Shown here: positions 57,116 through 64,000 of the stretch, piece by piece
Position numbering within the stretch: the stretch's first letter is position 1
How the letters are laid out: the number at the start of each line of letters is the position of its first letter
Source of the DNA: Colias croceus
Lineage: Eukaryota > Arthropoda > Insecta > Lepidoptera > Pieridae
NCBI RefSeq assembly: GCF_905220415.1
Contig: NC_059543.1
Coordinates: forward strand, 4,216,001 to 4,280,000
Direction: 5' to 3'
Length of the DNA: 64,000 nucleotides
Position numbers and translations under genes: made by a program
The notes under the pieces: generated by a model
What the model saw: only the letters and a program-made list of their open reading frames with translations
Told to the model about the DNA's origin: nothing
Databases searched by the model: none

Positions 57116-59640
57116 GTTAGTACGAAACAAAAAAAAATAGAATTAAAATATGTTTTGCAAACTTTATAAGCAACTAAATAAACAGTGCTCAAATATGTTA
57201 GAAATTGATGGTAATGTTCCATCAACAATTTTTTCGAGCATAAAATATTTTCCTCATTCATTTTAAGAACTTAAGTAGAAAAAGAAATTACATCATTTAA
57301 ATTTAATTTGCTCATTACAAGACATCCCGTACACCGGATCGGTGAGTCGCAAATTAAAAAGGCGCTTGAGCATCACGAAAATAGAAATGTCTTCAAGGAG
57401 TCGGATATTAATGTGTTTCGAGAGGTCCTTTACGATTGAATGTTTATTATTTGTTTCATCGCCTCCCCTTGTTAGGACGTGACTTACGGGGTTTGATCGA
57501 GGAGACAGGGTGGATTTCATCGTCCTCTGCTGATTTCAGTTTTAGCTCTTTTTAATGACATCGACGTTGGGATAGATTTCCACGCAAACACGACTAGAAT
57601 AAAAAAAATGGCTCCAAATTGCTTTCTTATATAATCAGTTGCACTGCCATAGGTTTACATTAAAAGTTTGAATGATTTAATTGTGAAAAAAAAAATTAAT
57701 GTATGATAGCTAGTTTAATATAACTATATATTAAAGATAATTAACGTTATCCTATTGAAATAAAGACTTCTTATATTAATTTCAAAATAACTGAGTACTG
57801 ATTATGTATATCATAATGATGACAGCCTCTTTGGATTTATTTTCGTCATCTTCTAATTTTGTTGACACCATTTTTGCCTCTTTAATAAGGGGCCCTAAAA
57901 AGTTTCTGACAAGGCCCAAAGCTCCTTTTTTGATTTTGAGATGTCCCATGATCCATCAGATAACTCCGTTTAATGCAGTCACTAGTCTTGACTAGTGACT
58001 GCACCTTGGGTAATCCAGCTCACATATGGTCAGCTCGTTAGTCGCAACGTCAAACTATATATTTTACACGACAGATTTCGAAGCAATTATGAGAGTCACC
58101 TACGCGTAAAGTAAACGTTGACATGTAATATGAAATTATTGTAAGAATTTCCTTTTATTATAGTTAAGGTTAGGGAGAGAAAGAAGATAATATTTCCAAT
58201 AAATATAAGGTCAAATATACCATATCAGAATAACGAGTCATTTAGATTATTCAGCCTGTAAAACCAATAGACCTAGCGAATGATAAATAAATGTAGTATT
58301 TCTTAAAACAACCCTCCGATTTCAAAAATAAAGGGGTAACAAAAAAGAAATCACACTTTAACCTCCCTATAATAAAGTAAGACGTAAACATTTTACCTTT
58401 TACTGGTGCCTTTTGAGCCTTACCTTTATGTGAAACAAATTTATTGTAGAACGATTCTTTGCTGTACTTGAAAGACTCCGTCAATATAAGGGAAAGTTCA
58501 AATACGACGTCTATTTCAATCTATATTCTAAAGAAATAATCGATTGTTTTGTTAGACAGATTGTATACACAATGGTGCCTTTGAAAATCCTAATGTTTGT
58601 AATGCTTTTTATAGAATTGTATTTGAAAAATGTTCACAAATAATAACCTTAATATGGTAACCTCAAATATTATGAAGTAAATCGAATTTGTTCCATTTAT
58701 CCTAATATACCATCATAATTATATCTTTTATTAACAATGTATTGTGTCCTTACTTGTACTTTTCTCTGTGGTGCACAATAAAGTATTTTTGTTTGTTTGT
58801 TTGTTTGTATACCTATCTCTTTTTAGTTGATAGAGCAAAACGCCGAAATCTTCCTTTATTACTACCGTGTAAAATTAGCTTCCTTTGTAAAATATGATTT
58901 GTATGAGATTATTTATGAGCACAATATTACGATAAAAAATAATATAAACGCTGTAACTAAAATCAAAGTATTTGACAGGATATAAAAAAACTTTTATACT
59001 TACTGTTAGTGAAAATCAAGCAAAGCACATAAATATACCTTAGAATAATTAGATTTTCTACAAACTAAATAAATGTCTACAGCGCTACAAACAGCTACGA
59101 AGACGAAAGTGCTACGCTAAATTTAAACATATTCTCGTAGTACATTTTAAATTGCTTGTGAAGAACTTAATCTTTATGACATATAAACCAAATTAATTAG
59201 GATATATAAATGAGTATTAGGTATCACTAAATAAATGAAAAAAGCATGAAACCAAAAACTTTTTACATCATGTTTCATATTATCTACACGGTTGTATTTT
59301 ACCCACGGCTCTGTAACGTACACCAATTTCATTTGCATTTTAAATCGTCTAAAATGAAAAAACTCATTAGGCAAAGTAATCTGTATGAATGATGCGACAT
59401 CCGCAAAATAAAAATGGTATAACGCAACAAATTGCGGGATAGAGCATTCTCTGTGTGAGCCATACAAAAGTGCTTGTTCGTTTATAATATGCAAATTGTT
59501 TAAGTGGCGCTGACGTTGAATTATTGTTTTTCTTTTTGTAGCAGCTTTTACTCTGTGTGATGTTTAATTAGCAAATATGTAGATTGCATTCTAATTTTTT
59601 GATTACGGTAATTGTTTTTCATTATCATCTGTTTTATGTT
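57116..59640 (+). other. Probable intron of the tolloid-like gene
   Basis: No exon with matching phase was identified. The region contains a perfect 30-bp palindrome at 57974 and a LINE-type (TTTG)n tail at about 58780-58808. Confidence 0.4.
58741..58808 (+). repeat. Retroelement 3' tail with TTTG repeats
   Basis: GGTGCACAATAAAGTATTTT is followed by four TTTG units: a poly(A)-signal-like AATAAA and an iterated tail, as in LINE or SINE 3' ends. Confidence 0.5.
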
Positions 59641-59643
59641 ATT

Positions 59644-59910
59644 AACCGACTTCAAAAAAAAGGAGGAGGTTATCAATTCGGCCGGTATTTTTTTTTTCTT
59701 TTATGTATGTACCTACACCGATTACTCCGAGGTTTCTGAACCGATTTACGTGATTCTTTTTTTGTTCGATGCGGGATGGTGTCGAATTGGTCCGATAAAA
59801 ATTTTATTCGAATAGGCCCAGTAGTTTTTATTTTATGAGCATTTTTGTCTGTAGGTATTTGTAAATTTTGCAAGTGCAAGTCTGAAGTCGGTTGTGTTTA
59901 ACGCAGTTAT
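59644..59910 (+). repeat. Full-length AACCGACTTCAAA family element
   Basis: It runs from AACCGACTTCAAA to CTGAAGTCGGTT (59893), with the same following AACGCAGTTATC segment as the copy at 33738. Non-coding. Confidence 0.75.
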
Positions 59911-60349
59911 CACTTATTTTAGACTTTGATTAGCGATACTCTATATTAGAGAGTTACTTTTGATATCATATCTTTTATCTTTTACTATATCCTTTAATAC
60001 AGAAAAAAATAATAAACTTAGTTGTGTTATAGTAATAGTGTGCATTCTCTAATAATCCTTTATGAATGGTGGAAGATATAAACTTGTAAAGTCTAAAGCG
60101 TCTTGAATTAATTATGAACTTATATTATTATACATCGAATTAAATCCTTTGAAAAGTTTTAATGAATACAACAGTCAACGATCTTGAAACAATTAAAATA
60201 TTATGTACATCTTTTCATAATTGAACTTCAGAATAATTGATACTGTTCTATAATTTTCCTTTACATCAGTAAATTATCGCTAAATAACTATCGCTGAAAA
60301 ATAACAAAGTATATCAGAATCTTAATATTGTATACAACTCCTTCGCAAA

Positions 60350-60530
60350 CCACTACATAGTATAAAACAAAGTCGCTTTTTCTGTCCCTATGTCCCTTTG
60401 TATGCTTAAATCTTTAAAACTACGGAACGGATTTCGATGCGGTTTTTTTAATACATAGAGTGATTCAATAGGAAAGTTTTAGTGTATAATAATTTATTAG
60501 GTTTGAACAAAGCGGGCGAAGCTGCGGGCG
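60350..60530 (+). repeat. Helitron-like fragment (copy of 44090)
   Basis: ACTACATAGTATAAAACAAAG..., TATGCTTAAATCTTTAAAAC, and a GAAGCTGCGGGCGG end, colinear with 44090-44310. Confidence 0.55.
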
Positions 60531-60908
60531 GTAATTTTATTTTAAACTAAAATAAAATAAAAATTCGCACAGTTCTAAAATAATCTGACTATCGCTTCTA
60601 GGTCAATTACAAAGGCATTTGAAAATAAGAATTCCCAATACTTAACACAGAGAAAGAAATAGATCCCCTCCAACTAATACCCGTAGATAACTAAAGAGCT
60701 GTATTGTTTCCGAACAAACAACTTGACGGATAACTCAGCCTTATGAGACCACTAATGAGGGATTAGACTGCAAGAAAAGGTCTGTCTAACAATGATCGGC
60801 TGAGAATTCCTTTGTGTAAAATGTTTTTTTAAAGCGCCTTATCATTAAGTATTTAGAACGCTATTTATTGAGTGTTCAAAGAAACTAACTGGTTATTTTA
60901 TAGAGATT

Positions 60909-61143
60909 ATACAGGGTTACTTGTAAAACACCAGCAACCTCGCAGGACAAGATAGGCGATAGCTAACATCATAAGTAACAACATTTGTTCTACTTCTTTT
61001 TTATTTCATCATATAATTATCTGATATGATCTCATTTTTATTAATTCTTAAAAAAAATGTGTAAAATACGTTTTGTCATTATTTTCATTTTCTTAACACC
61101 TTAGTATAAGCACGTATGGCATTGCTAATAAGCGCCCTGTATG
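60909..61143. repeat. TACAGGGTTA family element (possible longer member)
   Basis: The left 45 nt equal those of 7393-7437 (TACAGGGTTACTTGTAAAAC...). A GCGCCCTGTA at about 61132-61141 may be the degenerate right end. The interior is AT-rich and non-coding. Confidence 0.45.
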
Positions 61144-61820
61144 TAGGGCAATGGTTTCATAGATAGAAGATAGAGCATGGCTACTCCATAACACCTCACA
61201 CCTGAAAGCTTCACAGGATTAAAAATTAATATGAAACCATTATGGAACGGTTGTTGACACTAAACATTAAAAATATAAAGTAGTAAATTGTCTCAATAAT
61301 TATTTTTATTAATATTTACATTTCATTGTAGATAAAATGTAGCTAAGTAGTATAAAAATTAAAAATGATTAAAGTCGTATTTATAAAGTTCTCATTTTAG
61401 AGAAAACTATAGATTAATATTGAGAAGGAGCTGTAATATTGATGTAATATATTTAAAAGTATGAACTTAGGGAAAACCTCTTTGCGGATTCACTTCTTAA
61501 AAAATACGCGGTAATCGAGAAATTTTGCAGACTCAATATTTGAAATTAAACTTTGAAAACATTTCTAAAAGTTAGAAAGCATTAATTTCTTACTTTGATT
61601 GGTTTTTTGCTTTTAAGAAATTGATAAAACGTAAAAAAATAATTATTTGGAATTGAAATGAATCTTATAATAAGTGATAATTGAATCTGGATTGATTTTG
61701 GGGTTATCATAAATAATTATAGTTATCACACAGTTTTTTTTATGATTGTTTACCTTTTATCTTTCGAAGAACTTTATTTTATCATATGAACAGGCGCAGT
61801 TTCTCCGAGATTTATGAAAT
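61144..61820. other. Non-coding stretch, nothing recognised
   Basis: AT-rich DNA inside the presumed tolloid-like intron. Confidence 0.35.
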
Positions 61821-61822
61821 AC

Positions 61823-62007
61823 TAGTGATTCGCCCCGGCTTCGCCCGTGGTACATATTTCACAATAAAAGGTAGCCTATGTCCTTTCTCGGGTATAAAAA
61901 TATCTCCATGCCAAATTTCATGCAAATTGGTTCAGTAGTTTAGGCGTGATTGAGTAACAGACAGACAGACAGACAGAGTTACTTTCGCATTTATAATATT
62001 AGTATGG
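61823..62007 (-). mobile_element. Helitron-like short element
   Basis: On the minus strand A|TCCATACTAATATTATAAAT... ends ...GGGGCGAATCACTAG|T, matching Helitron ends and target. It contains the same GTCTGTCTGTCTG run as the copy at 39784. Confidence 0.65.
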
Positions 62008-64000
62008 ATAGAAATACTGCTCCATGCTATATTTCAATTTACAATATTATTATTTGTACAAGAAAACAATATGTAACTCCTACCTTAGAGGCACCAGGCT
62101 ATAACTGTGAGTTGATACGCAAATTAGAGCAATCTTTCATTCTTTTTGTATATTCCTGCAATCCCGCATTTGATATAAAATAATACTAAATCAGCGTAAA
62201 CCATAATATGATTCAAGCAACGTCACCTATTTATAGCAATGATGTCCGACAGGAACAGAAATTAATTTGTAGGCGACAGTTGAGGAAATGAAATCATAGA
62301 CTTAGAAATACATAGGGTGTAATCGCAGGTGATTATTCCGTAACTATTAACAGATATCAACCAAAGTTTAAACTGATATTTATATTTCTAAAGTTATTAC
62401 TGTCATAAAGAAGAAGTGACAATACTTCCTATATAAGTTTATTCAAAATTACTTAAAAGTAACGGTTAAAAAAAATACTAAAGTATATAACCGTTAGTTA
62501 CGGAATTATCTCCTGTGCACACACTGTGTTAGGAGCTAGCAAATTCAGTTTTAACGTACAGTTGAATCATTATCAAATTATATTAATAGAATAATACCAT
62601 ACAATATATAATATGCTAAAATATAATAGACTTAAGTACCACCTATTTTTCTTATGAGTATGAGATTTGAATAGCCTTAACCTTAACAAATATAGAAACT
62701 AATTTGCCTATCTACTTATTACCATAATAACGCAGAGGAATGACAATATTGTTCTACTAAGACGTAGGTTAATTAATTTAATCCCGTCTCATAGAATAAT
62801 TTTAAGATGTATTGTTCAGGTAATGTGTATAATCCCCGAGCAAAACTTATGTGGCAAATTTTAATGGGGATATTAGGTTAGACGAGAGAGTAATATTTTG
62901 TGACATACCTATTATGAAATGAATATACCTACTAAAGGAATTTAAGCGTGTTTTCTTTATATTTTATTTGTATTTTATATTTGTAGCTTTTCAAATAAGT
63001 TTTTCTTACTTTACCCATTAAAGATTTCCGTTGTTTTTGTTCCAATATTAGATAAAATTATCAACTTGGATCATTATTAAAACATTTAATTAAAGCCAAG
63101 TTTTTCATTAATATCGACACAGTTTTTCATTTTGATAATCTTGATTGAGGAATCAGAGCTTTTTGTCTTATTGTTAAAAGGCCTAAGCATTTTTTACACT
63201 TCTAGTATATGATCACTAAACATAATGTTAAAATATATAGGGCATTTGAATAATACCCAAATAACTATCAATGGCATACAAACTTTTATGTAAGTAATCC
63301 AACCCACTCGAGACGTCGTAAACACAACACTGCTTTTCAAGATATTAATAATTTTCCGTCTTTCTTGGTAATTGAATGGGAGTAAAATAATTCGAACTGA
63401 ATACGTCTATTAAAAGACAGCTTTTCAAATTCTCAGAAAAACTCGTTGTAAGTAATTTATTGACAAAAATAGAATTTTGGTATTTCTTAATGGGACGGGG
63501 TGGATTTTTCCTTTTTTTTTTAATGATTTATTTAGACATAATTAGCCCAAATTGTATTTGTAATCCTGTGAAAGTTTTTCAAGTTGTTTACTTTACACAG
63601 TTCTATGAATAACAAAATTCATTTATACGGAGAAATTGATCATAAAATCTAGAATTTGAAAATATACCTACCTACAGTCATTTTCCGAACGAAGCCTAAA
63701 AAGCTGGAATTTTTTTTGTATTAAATATTGAAATCGTTCAGTATGAGGGCGTTAATTTATTTTTAAACCTAGAACCCAAGATAATTTTCATGAATAACGG
63801 TATAAGGGATAAATATTAATTACTCTAAACGTCTGTCCAAACAAATTAGTGTTAAGAGAAAAATATTGCGGTACTAAACAGCGCGTTCGTTTGAGGATGA
63901 AAAACTCAAAGGGCCGGCAGGAATGAGGTCCCAACGCATTTGTCATAGTTAGTGGGAATACAGCGATGAGGATTGCGCTGTCTGCCCTTACAAATTGATG
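62008..64000. other. Non-coding stretch to the window edge
   Basis: AT-rich. No exon compatible with the tolloid-like exon was found. A GC-richer patch at 63880-63985 (GGGCCGGCAGGAATGAGGTC...) is unassigned. Confidence 0.35.

Noticed and set aside
1..64000. CRISPR array, operon, ribosome binding site or other prokaryotic system
   Set aside because: Spliced genes, insect-type repeats and the absence of regularly spaced direct repeats or gene-dense operons rule this out.

Overview
The window looks like nuclear DNA of a lepidopteran insect. It is AT-rich and spliced, with GT-AG introns. It carries an animal methionine aminopeptidase 1 gene and a very dense, mixed load of repeats of the kinds common in moth and butterfly genomes: RTE and jockey/CR1-like LINEs, hAT and piggyBac relatives, Helitron-like termini and many MITEs. 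The assignment to Lepidoptera is an inference from this repeat spectrum; the species cannot be read from the sequence.

Layout. 1-13 kb: a THAP-domain fragment (749-914, +), a complete six-exon MetAP1 gene (4962 down to 2099, -), a head-to-head THAP gene whose first two exons rebuild a whole THAP domain (5592-6897, +), a decayed THAP locus on the minus strand (8558-7682), and a series of MITEs and long inverted repeats (9.7-12.3 kb). 13.6-23.9 kb: a complete eight-exon THAP gene (332 aa, +). Its 6.1 kb first intron holds a jockey/CR1-like LINE fragment, itself split by a 2.6 kb hAT element. 24-51 kb: no convincing host gene. This stretch contains MITEs, a hAT-like element, a piggyBac derivative with transposase remnants, a nearly full-length degenerate RTE retrotransposon (35111-38262) and Helitron-like pieces. 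51.6-57.1 kb: a candidate Inr+DPE promoter with a non-coding first exon, then a signal-peptide exon (56926-57115) ending in a motif like the start of the tolloid/BMP1 prodomain. 57.1-64 kb: probably intron, with scattered repeats.

How the genes relate. MetAP1 removes initiator methionines and is a housekeeping gene. The THAP loci are probable DNA-binding proteins. Two share the same intron position and residue spacing, so they are paralogues, and they form a local cluster with decayed relatives. The tolloid-like exon would start a secreted metalloprotease gene continuing beyond the right edge. No single new biochemical system is evident. The most notable items are the THAP cluster, the internal exon duplication in its complete member, the nested insertions, and several structured repeats, including a three-arm hairpin element and a 64-bp perfect direct repeat around the candidate promoter.
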